Shown: positions 22,034 through 33,356 of the stretch, one piece after another
How the letters are laid out: each line of letters starts with the position of its first letter
How positions within the stretch are numbered: the stretch's first letter is position 1
Source: Sialis fuliginosa
Lineage: Eukaryota > Arthropoda > Insecta > Megaloptera > Sialidae
Direction of reading: 5' to 3'
NCBI GenBank assembly: GCA_961205875.1
Contig: OY540814.1
Location: 12,382,993 to 12,446,992, forward strand
Length of the DNA stretch: 64,000 bases
Translations under genes and position numbers: made by a program
The notes under the pieces: model-generated
Told to the model about the DNA's origin: nothing
The model's database searches: none
What the model saw: only the letters and a program-made list of their open reading frames with translations

Positions 22034-22636
22034 GTATTACAGCCTAATGCCCGATCTACACGAGGCTAGTTTTTCAAGCAAGGATAGGAAACTAGATATT
22101 TCCGGCTTTTATCCCGGCTTACTATCCTATATTGACACAAGCGCTAGAACGGTTTGCAAGTAATAACATCCAAAGTAACAACTTCGTGGGGGAAAATGAG
22201 ATGCGTTCACAGAAAAAATCACTAGCTTAAAAAATAGAACCCAATCCTATTGAATTATCCTGACTTGAAATTCTAGCTTACTAGCTAGCTTTCTAGCTTA
22301 AAAACGAAGCTAGTGTAGTTTATACGGGTCTAAAGTTACTAGCTTACTAGCATTAGCTTGCTATCCTAGCTTGAAAAACTAGCCTCGTGTAGATCGGGCA
22401 TAACTAACAAAAGCTGGCTTTCAAACACATTCTAACGGGTTATCAAACTGGCAGTTATCTTGGAGTTTTTACTGTTTTCACTCAAGCTTAGTAAATATAC
22501 TTTACTCACCTTAGTTTTTACTTACTATGCATGCAACTATCAGTCAAAAACTCTAAGAGAACTGTCATATAAGTTTGATACTCCGTTTGAAAATGCTTGC
22601 AAGGCAAGCTAGCTTTTGTTAGCTAGTCTGTAATAC
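22034..22636. mobile_element. Outer foldback MITE, split by a second element
   Basis: The inverted ends read GTATTACAGCCTAAC then CTAACAAAAGCT on the left, and the complement of GTATTACAGACTAGCTAACAAAAGCT on the right. The left arm is interrupted by the element at 22048-22400. Removing that insert and one copy of TAA restores an arm that matches the right arm, leaving an element of about 247 bp. Confidence 0.8.
22048..22400. mobile_element. Inner MITE nested in the left arm of the outer element
   Basis: A 353-bp element with terminal inverted repeats of about 39 bases beginning TGCCCGATCTACACGAGG. It is flanked directly by TAA (22045-22047 and 22401-22403), consistent with a 3-bp target duplication. 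No coding frame. It is rich in TAGC and CTAG words internally. Confidence 0.85.
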
Positions 22637-25600
22637 ATTACATTAAAAAGTATTTTTGGTACGGGACCCGACAAATTAAAAAAAAATGTTCCTTCAAAAA
22701 ATACAGTTTGTGAAGAATCACCCTAATAATATGCTCCTGAATTTCAATTTAATTTGCATGCTACATTTTTTAAACTACAGATTTAAGATATAGTATTGCG
22801 AAATTTTTTTTCTTTATATTTTTTTAAATTGTTAATTAAAAAATAAAATATAAAGTAAACCGAATATATTTTATTATTATTCTCTTGTACTTAGGGTATT
22901 TATATATCCATTATGTAATAAAAAATCAATTTGTTTTAGAAACAATAATAACATTTAAATAAATCATCGTTAAAGTTAACTATGTATTTCATATAATAAA
23001 TAAGTGCTTGCATGTTTTTAAAAATAGTTAATAATAATAATTTATATACATGCATATTTCCACAATATGTAACGTGGGTAAAAATTAAAATGCAATGTTT
23101 TAATATTACTTGGCTGATTAATTTGATAAAATAATAATAATTTATTTATAAGAATAATAAAGATTGAGTTATTTTATGTCTATTAGGGTGTCTCAAAAAA
23201 TAAAGATTAAAGAATACGAATACTAAATAAAAACTATAGATTCCTATTTAAAAAAATGATGTTGACCTTCAAATAACCTTGAAGGTCACGTTAAAATAAC
23301 AAATAAATATTACTATTCGATTACCCCCTCACAATAAAACATTTTTAAGTTTAAACATTTTTTTCAAATATGTGATGGTTCTGAGATAATAATCTGTAAC
23401 ACTTTAAATTCCCCACCCTGTATAGGAAGCTCAAACCGAAAATTTAAACCTGAATACTTTTAATTACTAATATTTACAAATATTTCAAATAAGGTATTTA
23501 ATTATATTATCACATTAAAAACACTTACAAAAATAACTGATAAATTATCTACTGTCATAGGACAGTATCTACTCTCGATTCTCTCTCATCTAACGAGTGT
23601 AATTTTCATGTAGATTAATAAAATATGTGTGTCTACTATGTATAAGTATTATAATTGTACAAAAACACTATCTGCCATTATTTTCTTAATATACCTACGT
23701 ACAGAAATAATTTACATGCCTTTGTATTCAGATACAAGTATGTACCTATTTGTTTTATTTAGCTGTTGTTATTCTATACTTGAAGTTTTTCCAATCAATA
23801 ATAATAATCTAAAATGACATTGAAAAGTTTTTTTTTAATTTTTATCAATTATTTAAAATACTTTTTTCGCTCAAGAAACTGTAATGTAATGCAGAATTAA
23901 AATAAATTTGACAAGTTTATTATTATTATATATTATTTAGTATTTCTTTTCTTTTTTATTCACCTGATATTAATATTTTAAATACCTTTTTCAAGAAACT
24001 GTTAAGTAATATAGGTTTAAAATAAAATGTATGATATATATTATTCAACATTTTCTATTTTTGTTTTATATTGAACGTCATTATCATTCCCGGATACGAA
24101 ATATGAATGAAAAATTAAATGAAAAATAATTAACATTATTTTTTTATAGAAAGTTACGAATTTTCTAATATTCTTATATTTAAGTTGTTATTTCTATGAC
24201 AAATTGAAGTTTGATGCATGAAATATTATTATCCCAAAATTTTGTTTTAGATTTCGTTAAAAATACGTTTATTATATAGAAAATGGCGGGAAAAGTTGAA
24301 ATTTTCAAACCACAGATCTGTATCTCAAACCATTCTTGAGATGTGGCCTCTCAGTTTTATTTATTTTTTCAAAATTTTTAAGATACGAAAATAAAACCAA
24401 AAAAACCCATGGAATCACACTGGGGTGGGTTATCCCCCCCCCTTCCTTCCCACCGGTGTCTATGGTCATAACAATTAATTCAGACTAAACTTTAAACGGA
24501 TCGGAACTGTTTCTAGAGTTATTGTAATTTTTTTTAAGTTTATTTAAATATAATATGTATATTGTATAAAAAACATTTGTATATTGTCCTTAGCTTAAAC
24601 ATATAATGTAATGAGTAATGTTAAAACTACTTTAAAAAAATCATTTAAGGAATGTATCTTATAATACTGAATTTATTTTCAAAGAATAAATAAAAATAAA
24701 CAAATAAATAAATAAAAATAAATATAAAATAGCATTTACTAAATTATTGTATCTATTTATCATAAAAACAAATCATACATTGCTATTAAATATTACAATA
24801 AACAAATACATTAAATTCAGAACAGGATTGGCTCTAAGATTTTCTGTCCTAAAATATTTTTTATAAAAATTATATAAAAATACAAATTTATACACAAAAT
24901 ATTATTTTTTCTCGCGACATAATTTAACTAACGAGAGTTTCGGAAGAAGGTTCTCCACTCCCACCTACGGCCCTGTACAAAATCACTTAAAACTTTAATA
25001 TTAAGAATGTTTTGAATTATATAGGTTTTTAATAACAAATAAAAAAATATAACTGAAATGATTTTGACATAAATGTGTCACTTCAAGCATTTCTTGTTAT
25101 TGCAGACGATTAAATTCGGCCATGTCGTAAATACATATAATAAATAGTCCAAAAAATTAACAATTATATTTTATGTTTATAAATAATATTTAATAAGACA
25201 TGTAGGCTAAACTAAATTGTCATTACATTAAATTACTAATTATAGTTGTATTTTTATAGTCATAATATAAATTAATATACGCAATAACAGTATGTATCAA
25301 TTTATTGCACACCCCATGCAAGGTATGGCTTGGAGTGTATTTTATTCTCGTCCTATTTTTTTTTTGCGTATGTACATTGACTAAATTAGCATTATCTATT
25401 AAATTTCTTAAGTGACCCACTCAAAAGTTTACATTTTCTGAAAGAGAACATTACAGTCTCCATATTTACTTAGTTTAATGTCGATTGGTTTTAATTTTCT
25501 CTTATAAAAATATAAACAAAGTTCAATTTGTCGTTAAATTGACATTTTTAAGTGACGGCAACACGCTAATATTGATAAATATGACAAAAATTCAAATTCG

Positions 25601-25919
25601 ATATTTTTTTCGAAACCGACCAGGTTGGGAAGTTACGTCAAACCAGTAGGAATTAATTGAAATTTCACACAGTTGTTTAAACACTCAGAATGAATGATAT
25701 ACTGAAATTTCAGATATTTTGAACATCTCGATTTTAAGAAAATGAATTTTAAAGTCCAGTTTTAAATATATATATTAAAAAACAGTAAGATTGTTTTGAA
25801 AATTAAATATATTGTAAAGTATACATTTATGTAACTATTTAAACAAGAATTACACATTTTGACCACACTATTATTAAAAAAACAATAAAAGAAACATCAA
25901 AAATGTATGAAATTATGTA
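22637..25919. other. AT-rich intergenic stretch with scattered repeat debris
   Basis: No gene is supported. A fragment near 23186-23425 starts AGGGTGTCTCAAAAAA and ends CACCCTGTATAGG, like a degraded inverted-repeat element. The part at 24380-24510 (C-run, then CATAACAATTAATTCAGACT) recurs at 55120-55230, so it belongs to a dispersed repeat. Confidence 0.45.
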
Positions 25920-25999
25920 CAGGGTGGCCCAACGAAAACGAAACGGCCGCGGTTTTGGTCAGTTAAAATAAGATTTTGAAAAAACAGACATCTTTTGCA

Positions 26000-26740
26000 A
26001 TAAAATTTTTGCAAGAGTCTTTTCAACGCGCTATGAACACAACCCATAAAATTTTAAATAGCATGATAGGGCAAGTGGTATCTAATTTTAAAGGTTTTTT
26101 TATTCTAAACAAGGTGCTTTTTGTTTTTTTTTTTCAAATCTGTTTAATTTTAGTCAAGTTATTTACATTTTTCATTCCATGAATGCTTTTATTTTTTGAT
26201 CAACAATACAAATATTTACAACTAAAATTCAAAACAAAGTAGGCTTATTTTCTATTTTGGTGTTTTGAACCATGGTTTACACAACTACTGAAAGAGTGGA
26301 AATAGTTACTATTTATTTGAAAAATAATGATTGTGCTACTCTAACTGCAAATTTATTCAATCAACGCCATCCAGAAGGCAGAAGGTCAGTGCAAAGCTAA
26401 ATACGTCAAGGAACTGGTTAGAAAATTTCAAGAAACGGGTTCTGTTTTTGATAAAAAAACGCAACCCCGCACGTCTACGTCCGATTAGAAATGAAGCGAC
26501 TGAAATTGCAGTTTTGGGGCAAGTGGCTGAAGATCAATTTTTAAGCATTAAATGCATTCATGGAATTAAAAATGTAAATAACTTGACTAAAATTAAACAG
26601 ATTTGAAAAAAACAAAAAGCACCTTATTTAGAATGAAAAACCTTTCAAATGAGGTATCACTTGCCTTATCAGCAGCGTGTTAAACTCGTTAAGTTAAACG
26701 CGTTGCTGACGCGCCCGGTTGCAAGATTTTGAAGGCTGAT
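26000..26740. mobile_element. Degenerate DNA transposon with inverted repeats
   Basis: Inverted arms of about 100 bases at roughly 26071-26173 and 26567-26680 (for example GGTGCTTTTTGTTTTTT on the left and AAAACAAAAAGCACC on the right) enclose a broken helix-turn-helix coding remnant. Weaker pairing continues outward (TTGCAAGA on the left and CTTGCAA complement on the right), so the outer limits are approximate. Confidence 0.65.
26272..26560 (+). pseudogene. Broken transposon helix-turn-helix (DUF4817-like) remnant
   Basis: Starting at ATG 26272 the translation YTTTERVEIVTIYLKNND and later LFNQRHPEG resembles the N-terminal DNA-binding helix-turn-helix that opens many arthropod transposon proteins (the DUF4817 type). 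The frame meets a stop at about 26398; the similarity then continues in another frame (KELVRKFQETGSV) and again later in a third (RNEATEIAVLGQVAEDQ). It is therefore a frameshifted relic with no full transposase. Family assignment is from memory and moderate. Confidence 0.55.
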
Positions 26741-27189
26741 TATGATAAAAGGGGTTCTTACTTAATATACTGCTTACAAATAAATTTTCAGATTTTATAA
26801 AGTAGTTGCAACATTTTTACAAAAATAAAGCCGCCCCTGCGCCAAACGCTAACGAAACTAGCTGACTGACGGCAGGCTGTATCTCTACACCATAAATGTG
26901 ACGTAATATTAAAAAATCAGTCTTTATAAAGTAGTTGCAATTTTTGGCCCTCACCTCTCGGGCTATAACTTCCCAACCTCCTTAAAGTATCCAAAAAAAT
27001 AAAAAAAGAGAGATATATATATATATAGGTAGGTATACAAATTTCAAAATTGTAATCACAATAATACAATAACATTTTATAATATATTTAAAGTCATATT
27101 AATTTTACCCGTATATTGATTGCTTTTATAAATACATATATGTACTTACTAATTGTAAGTAACATTTATATAATTTTCTTCTTAATTCA

Positions 27190-27456
27190 TCAATAGAGGC
27201 ATATCATATCTGGTGGTCGTGGAACTCCAGGTATGTATGGATTCTTACAATTTCCTGTATCATCAGAATCATGACGAATCTTCAATCGACGAGTGTTATC
27301 GATTTCAGCTGAAGCTGCATCAACATCAGCTAAAGCACTTTCCATATCAGCTATAGCGTCATCCATCGTTGACTCAAAATCTTGCTTAATTCTACGTGGA
27401 GTTGCAATAACGATTGTTATAAAGATTGCAACAATAAATAATATTTGTATTTTCAT
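27190..27456 (-). CDS. Small secreted peptide 1 (88 aa), PG-x3-PP-x3-C family
   Basis: The frame begins at the ATG at 27456; an upstream extension starts with GTG and is not used here. MKIQILFIVAIFITIVIA is a signal peptide with likely cleavage before TPRR. A predicted amphipathic acidic helix follows (MDDAIADMESALADVDAASA). A short C-terminal part contains NCKNPY and IPGVPRPPDMIC. Its two cysteines probably pair. A TATA box stands about 105 bases before the ATG. The last twelve residues align without gaps to those of the secreted peptide at 33042-33356. Function is unknown; secretion is the only claim I would defend. Confidence 0.75.
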   Translation of the reverse strand: MKIQILFIVAIFITIVIATPRRIKQDFESTMDDAIADMESALADVDAASAEIDNTRRLKIRHDSDDTGNCKNPYIPGVPRPPDMICLY

Positions 27457-27561
27457 TGTTGAGTTTTTATAAAACTTTAACACTCAAATGCTATTCCTTT
27501 TTTAGAAGATTTTAAAGACAATGTCAAGATCACAGTAAATAGTATAGTTTTGTATTTTGGT

Positions 27562-27570
27562 CTTTATATA
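27562..27570 (-). promoter_or_regulatory. TATA box of small secreted peptide 1
   Basis: TATATAAAG on the - strand, predicting transcription start near 27535 and a leader of about 80 bases before the ATG at 27456. Confidence 0.5.
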
Positions 27571-28227
27571 TGTTATATCTGCAATAAATCATATAAACAA
27601 ACCAAAATTTAATTTGATAGAAATATTATTTGTATACGTAGTAAATAACAACCTGAATATGTTTTGTTTTAAAAATTTTGAGGATGGTTTACTTTTTATT
27701 AACGTGCAACTTATTTAAAAAAAATAAAACAAAACGATAATGAATAATCAAATTAAATTATAATAAACAATAAAAAAGAAATAAATGTTTTTAAAAATTT
27801 ATAGAAAATGTAAGGTTATTTTATTTACTCTAATTGCTTATTATTATTTAATAGAAGTGAATTAATTAAAAACATATAAAAAAATATACCGAAACAATAG
27901 AAACAATAAAAATTTTATAATAAACATACAAAAAAAATTATTTATAACCTTTTTTTCTAAAGAAAATAAATATTAATGTAGACTTTTTTTTAGCAAAATC
28001 ATAACTAATATGTATGTAACATATCTACGTAAGTACTTACTTTTCTTAAGTCTTTTACCGCCTATTGACATTATTTTATCCAACTAACTTTTAAACCTAC
28101 ACAAAAAACATACATATGTACCAGAATGTACCTCATATATTATGTTGCCTTTTTTATAAAACCTCTAAAATTCAAATCAAATTAACACAGAGAAACTGGC
28201 AAATGTTTTTCTATTAATGTTACTATA

Positions 28228-28882
28228 CCGTAACTAGAGGCACTGAGGCCCCGAGCCAGCAAGTGATCGAGGGGCACGTTATTAAAAAATTAAATATTAA
28301 ATAAAAACAAACAATTATTTCTTGTATCGAGCTGCATAAAACTCGGTTTATAGTGGAGTTATTATTAGCGAATTTTTTTGTACCTTGTTGAAAAAACAAC
28401 CATTCGGTTTTTCGTGTAAGTTTTTTTTTAAATATCTCCAATTCTGCAAAAATAAAGAAATGTATTTTCCTCGTTATGAATTTCCCTATAAAACTTAATA
28501 TTGAAATGTTTAATTTTATTACATAACCTTAAAAAAATAAGTACTTTTTTTACAATATCCAATAATATAGTAAATCGATTTTAATAAAATTTTGGGAAAA
28601 GATATTCTTTATGATTATAAATACATAGTGTAAAGTGTGACAAGTTCCAAATCGAAACGACTAAAAAACACTTTTAAAAATAAAAATTAACTCATTCTTT
28701 TTTTTTGTAGATTTTTTATGTAGGTATTATATGCGATGGCGGTAAAGATAATTCTACAAATGTAATTTTTTGGGTTTTTGTTTAACTCAAGACTTTTTAA
28801 AATCTGATTTCGTAAAAAAAAATACCTTCTTTGTTCGGGGGCCCCTCTATCCTCGGCTGGCTCGGTGGTAGTTACGACCCTG
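28228..28882. mobile_element. Non-autonomous hAT-like element with 8-bp target duplication
   Basis: A 655-bp element flanked by perfect 8-bp repeats TTACTATA (28220-28227 and 28883-28890). The right end reads as CAGGGTCGTAACTACC in complement; the left end is a shortened version (CCGTAACTAGAGGCAC). Both carry CGAGCCAGC and a GAGGGGC block in the subterminal region. No transposase is encoded. The 8-bp duplication and CAGGG end fit the hAT superfamily. Confidence 0.78.
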
Positions 28883-28890
28883 TTACTATA

Positions 28891-29883
28891 CTATGAACTA
28901 TTGTTATGAAAATGGAAATTTTTTGTCCGATAACGAAAAATGGATTTCTACAATATTACATTATTTAATTTGAACCCTAGACGGCTAATGTTAATCGTTT
29001 CGACTAAACACAGCGAACATTTTTTGTTCTATCTTTCTAACTAGTTAATGTATCGCGTTGATTATTCGTGCCAACTTAGTCGCTGGCAAATAGTTTGAGG
29101 GGGCAACTGGGTCAAGTAGGTAAGTATCACTTATTTCGATATACGAAGTTTTTATCAGCTGAATCAACTAATGAATAGCCTCTTCGTAACTTTTTTTGTT
29201 ATATGCTAATATCCTATTAAAAGAAAAGTTCGAATATAAATTTTTTTAGTTAATGTAAATTAACTATGTATGTTTATTTAGTAAAAAAAAAAGAATTTGT
29301 TTTTGTTTTATTTGTTTTAAATAGATTTTTAAAACGGTTTATTAAATTGATTTTTGTAATAAATTTTTTTACAAAAACTGTTTTTCATTTATATAATATT
29401 ATAAATAGGTAATATAGTTACAAAAAATGCTCAAAAATAATTACATGTATCATTAATGAGGATAATAACTTATGTTAGTCGAAACGACTAAAAGTCCCTG
29501 CGCAAATAAAGTATGATTATAACCTTCTAGGGTTAAAGAAATATTTGGGAAATTATAAATGAATATATTTATGTTTAAATTTATTTTCGTTATTATATAG
29601 TATATCTTTAAATTTTCAAAAAATGCTGCCCAAAAAATTACCCAGGCTTACTCTAGGAACACGCCAATCAAACCTATTGAGATATCAGTTATTTTACTCT
29701 GGAAAAAACAAAATCAATTACTTATTTTTTATGTTTTATTACTTATTACAAAGATCATTGTTTCTATTGGACATGATTGTTTTATTTAATCAATGCAGAT
29801 GTTTTTAAACAATAATAAGCGATTAGATAGAGTATTAATCAAAATAAGTGGACCCCCCCCCATCCCGCCGGTGGAATATAATT
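28891..29883. other. AT-rich intergenic stretch
   Basis: Sequence between two hAT-like insertions. No gene or clear repeat is supported beyond short open frames. Confidence 0.4.
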
Positions 29884-29891
29884 GTACTATA

Positions 29892-31166
29892 CAGGGCCGG
29901 ATTAACTAAGCGCGGGGCCCGTAGCAAATGATATAAAGAGGCCCTTGGCAGTGGTGTGGGGGGGGGGGGGGGGGGTGAAACTCGGGGAGTAAATCAATAG
30001 CTTCACCCACTCCCCCCGAAAAAAATAAACTGGATTTTTTTTTGTACATTAAGCGGGCGTCACCCCCTGTGAATTTTTAATGACATAAAAATATCAGTGG
30101 GATCTATTTTTTAAATAAATTGGATGGTCATCACCTCTATAGACTTTCAATAATAATAAAAAGTCAATTCAGTCAATTTATTAGACATTTTTCCCATTGG
30201 AAGCTTTAAATAACCAAAAAAGAGGTAAATATTATACCATAGACATAGAGCATGGACCATCTAACTCAAAAACAGAGCCGTGTCAAAAGAAGGAGATAGA
30301 AAATGGTTTGTCCTTATTTAAACAAAAGTAACTATTTCTTTCTTATTAGAAAAAGAGATAGATATATCCCAAACGCCACCGTATCTCTCTCACTGTTTTG
30401 AAGAAATATTACACCATTTTTTTCGGGATACATCTATCTCTTTTTCTAATAAGAATGAAATAAATGAATTATTAAATAAGGGCAAGTATATCCTAAATCA
30501 TTTTCCATCTATTTCTTTTGACACGGCTCTGTTTTCGAATCAGATGCGCGGTCCATGCTCTATATCTATGGGTAAATAGATTTTATTTTTTAACAAATAA
30601 GACAGGTGTCACCCCTTCAGGTTGTCACCCGGGTCGGACCACCCCGCCCCCCTACCCTCCCCCTTACTACGCCGCTGACTGACTTGATTTAGAATATACA
30701 ATCCTTAAAAAAATTGATGTTAATAAAAAATTAAGGGATATTTTTTTAACCCTTGCTAAAGAACGGAAAGGGATGATAAAATTTGTTGAAATTTTTATTC
30801 AAAAATTAAAAAGCACAAACTTTTAAATGTGCTTTGGAACACGCAAATTAAATTAATTTTCGCGGAAATATAACTGAAAATTTGAATTTTTTGTTTTCCT
30901 TTTTTTTTAATTATCCCTTAATTTTTTTGAGGTGTGTATAATAAAAAGATCGGAGATTCCAAAATTGATTTTTCGATTAAATCGAATCGAGATCGGAAAC
31001 CCTAAATTTAAATGATTAATTATTGCATATTTGGACACCCCGTATCAACCATTGGACTGTAAGTGGTAAGTCCAATAAGAGATATTTTTCCGCAAAGTCG
31101 CGGGGCCCCCAGAGACGCGGGGCCCGTAGCATTTGCTACTTCCGCTACGTTGTTAATCCGGCCCTG
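29892..31166. mobile_element. 1,275-bp hAT-type element with perfect target duplication
   Basis: Terminal inverted repeats begin CAGGGCCGGATTAAC and both subterminal regions hold CGGGGCCCGTAGCA-type blocks. The element is bordered by perfect 8-bp duplications GTACTATA (29884-29891 and 31167-31174), the hallmark of hAT insertion. It contains a poly-G run near 29958-29975 and C-rich tracts but no transposase frame, so it is non-autonomous. A separate foldback repeat (30237-30571) lies inside it. Confidence 0.85.
30237..30571. mobile_element. Foldback repeat nested in the hAT element
   Basis: Inverted arms of about 85 bases share CATAGACATAGAGCATGGACC-type and ACAGAGCCGTGTCAAAAGAA blocks. An inner pair (CTATCTCTTTTTCTAATAAG and complement) lies in the centre. 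A related copy occurs at 61551-61780, so this is a dispersed family. Confidence 0.75.
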
Positions 31167-31889
31167 GTACTATATAATATGTAATATATTATGGCATTTT
31201 AAAAAGAAATAATTATAAAAAATGGAAAACCAATATATTCATCCAAAATTATAAGGAAAATATTATTTTTCGTTACGAATTTGAAGGACTCTAACACTTT
31301 TCTATAATATATGAAAAAAGATCCTTGATCTAAATTCTAAATAACAAAAAATTATAATCTTATTTGGATGATAATTTATTGACCCCGATTAATATTAAAT
31401 TATACAACCGCTTTTAGTTTATTTTGGACTTATTATAGCCTTAGAAGAAAATCAAAACGAATAAGAATATTTTGGAAGTGATAAATGCAACAAAATAAAA
31501 ATTTTGATGAGTTTATGATTTTTAATAAAAATTACCTAATATTTATAATTATGGGCTACATTACAAAAGTATTTTTGAGGATAGTTATCTCCATTATCAA
31601 GTTCAAGTACCGCCCTTGAACTTGATTTGAATGGAGAAAGTCACATTGAAAATTCTTCTTTCAAAAAGAACTCTAATTCAATAATCTATATACATATGTA
31701 TATACTAAATACTACACATATAATAACATGTTCTGGCTGACTTATTGACTTACTGATTCATCAAATTTCAAGGGTGTCTTCCTTTTATGACGTAAACATC
31801 CACTAAGAAAGGATTGTTCGAAATTAAACAATTTGGTGGGATTTAATTGAAACTTAAAATAAATACTCTATTATACAAATAATTAAACA

Positions 31890-32470
31890 CGTATTTTAGC
31901 ATTTCCCAAAATTCAACCACCGAGGGATGCAAGGGGGTGTTAATTTTATTTAAATTGTTTATGATCTTAAACATTCAACTCTTAATAGCATAGGACGTGG
32001 GAGTGGGGTGATTTTTGATATGTTTATATACCTACATAGCTGCTTAAGTTATAATGGTGAATTCGGTAAAAGTAGTCTTCAATAAAAATACAAATTTTGA
32101 CATTCAACCCCTAATACCGAGGGTAGACAGGGGTGAGTTTTTGAATTTTTTAACTAGAATCCATGATATTTACGATTTTGAATAATGCATAAAGAGCAAA
32201 AAAAATTATAATTTACACCCTGTCACACATAAAGGGTTGTAATTGATTTCATTCGATCCGGCGGGAAAAATACTACGGGGGTGGGGGGTTTTAGGAGAAA
32301 AAGCAACCTCCTATCTCACATAGGAGCCGATATATTACGTTTTTGTATAATGTATACAAAGCAAAACATATGAAAAATTTCATATTTCACCCCCTATCAT
32401 ATATGGAGGGTTGTAATTAGTTTTTTTAAATACCATAGGGAGTTTAGAAATCCAAGCGAGCGAAGGCGCG
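31890..32470. repeat. Cluster of degenerate direct repeats
   Basis: Phrases of the type ATTCAACCCCTAATACCGAG followed by GGGGTGA recur at roughly 31910, 31975 and 32100. The phrase AAAGGGTTGTAATTG at about 32230 recurs as GAGGGTTGTAATTAG at about 32405. This looks like decayed transposon sequence rather than a gene. Confidence 0.45.
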
Positions 32471-33041
32471 CGTATCAGCTGGTAAATAATAAATTCAGAG
32501 GAAAGTCTCATCTGGATTTCGGATTTTATCGTCTCGGCCTCATTTCAACAAAATTCAAGCAGTTTTTTTTGGTCGTCGTCAAAAACAATACTTATCTAAG
32601 GGGGGTCTGTCGAAAATCCTGGCCCGTAGATCTGCGATAGGATGTAGAGGCCAACACATTACTAATTTAATGACTATTATTACGAAGGTGCCTATAGAAC
32701 TATAAGTTAGAACAGCATAAAACTGAAAATTTAAATATTTCATAAGACAAAAACAAAAAAAAGTATTTTAATTTTTATGTATTTCTCGTACTAAATACAT
32801 CATGTCTAGATACATAATAGTTCCGACGTTTCGTTTATTTTTTATTTCATTATCTAATATATTTAAATGACTAAATACCTATACACAGATGAATAAATAA
32901 TAATATTTATAAGTATTCTAAACTACGACATTGATATACAGATCGTTATTAGAATAACTAACAAATGTTAGAAAATTTTCTTACATACTAATATAGTATA
33001 CTTTTATATAATTTGACAATAATCAAAATTCAAATTTTCAT

Positions 33042-33356
33042 CTATGGACACACAGGAACAGGTGGTACAAGTCGTCCAGGGAACCCTACACTATCAACGG
33101 CATGGATTCTGCAAATTTCCTTGTATCTTTGTCCTCCATCGTAATTTTTCGGTCTTCTGTTGTTGTAATAAGGTTGTGCACCGCGATTGTAATTATATCC
33201 ATTGTAATTGTAATTGTTATAACCGCCATAATTTTGCCGTGTTGGTTTTGCAGCTCCATTGATACCAAACAACAAATCCAAAATGGGCGATGAACTTGTT
33301 GTATCTATGGCGACAATCAAAACCACAGCAACAATGAAAGATACTCGTAGATACAT
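33042..33356 (-). CDS. Small secreted peptide 2 (104 aa), Tyr/Asn/Gly-rich, PG-x3-PP-x3-C family
   Basis: Starts at ATG 33356 with signal peptide MYLRVSFIVAVVLIVAIDTT. The middle is a Tyr/Asn/Gly-rich segment (YGGYNNYNYNGYNYNRG) of a kind found in structural or glue-like secreted proteins. The C-terminus is RYKEICRIHAVDSVGFPG followed by RLVPPVPVCP. The two cysteines span GFPG and the PG-x3-PP-x3-C signature, identical in spacing to peptide 1. A possible TATA box (TATATAA, 33571-33577) lies far upstream, so the leader may be long or spliced. Three overlapping frames on both strands here are shadows. No function is assigned. Confidence 0.75.
   Translation of the reverse strand: MYLRVSFIVAVVLIVAIDTTSSSPILDLLFGINGAAKPTRQNYGGYNNYNYNGYNYNRGAQPYYNNRRPKNYDGGQRYKEICRIHAVDSVGFPGRLVPPVPVCP

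Noticed and set aside
27457..27483. N-terminal extension of small secreted peptide 1
   Set aside because: It would begin at GTG and place extra residues before a good signal peptide; the ATG at 27456 is better.
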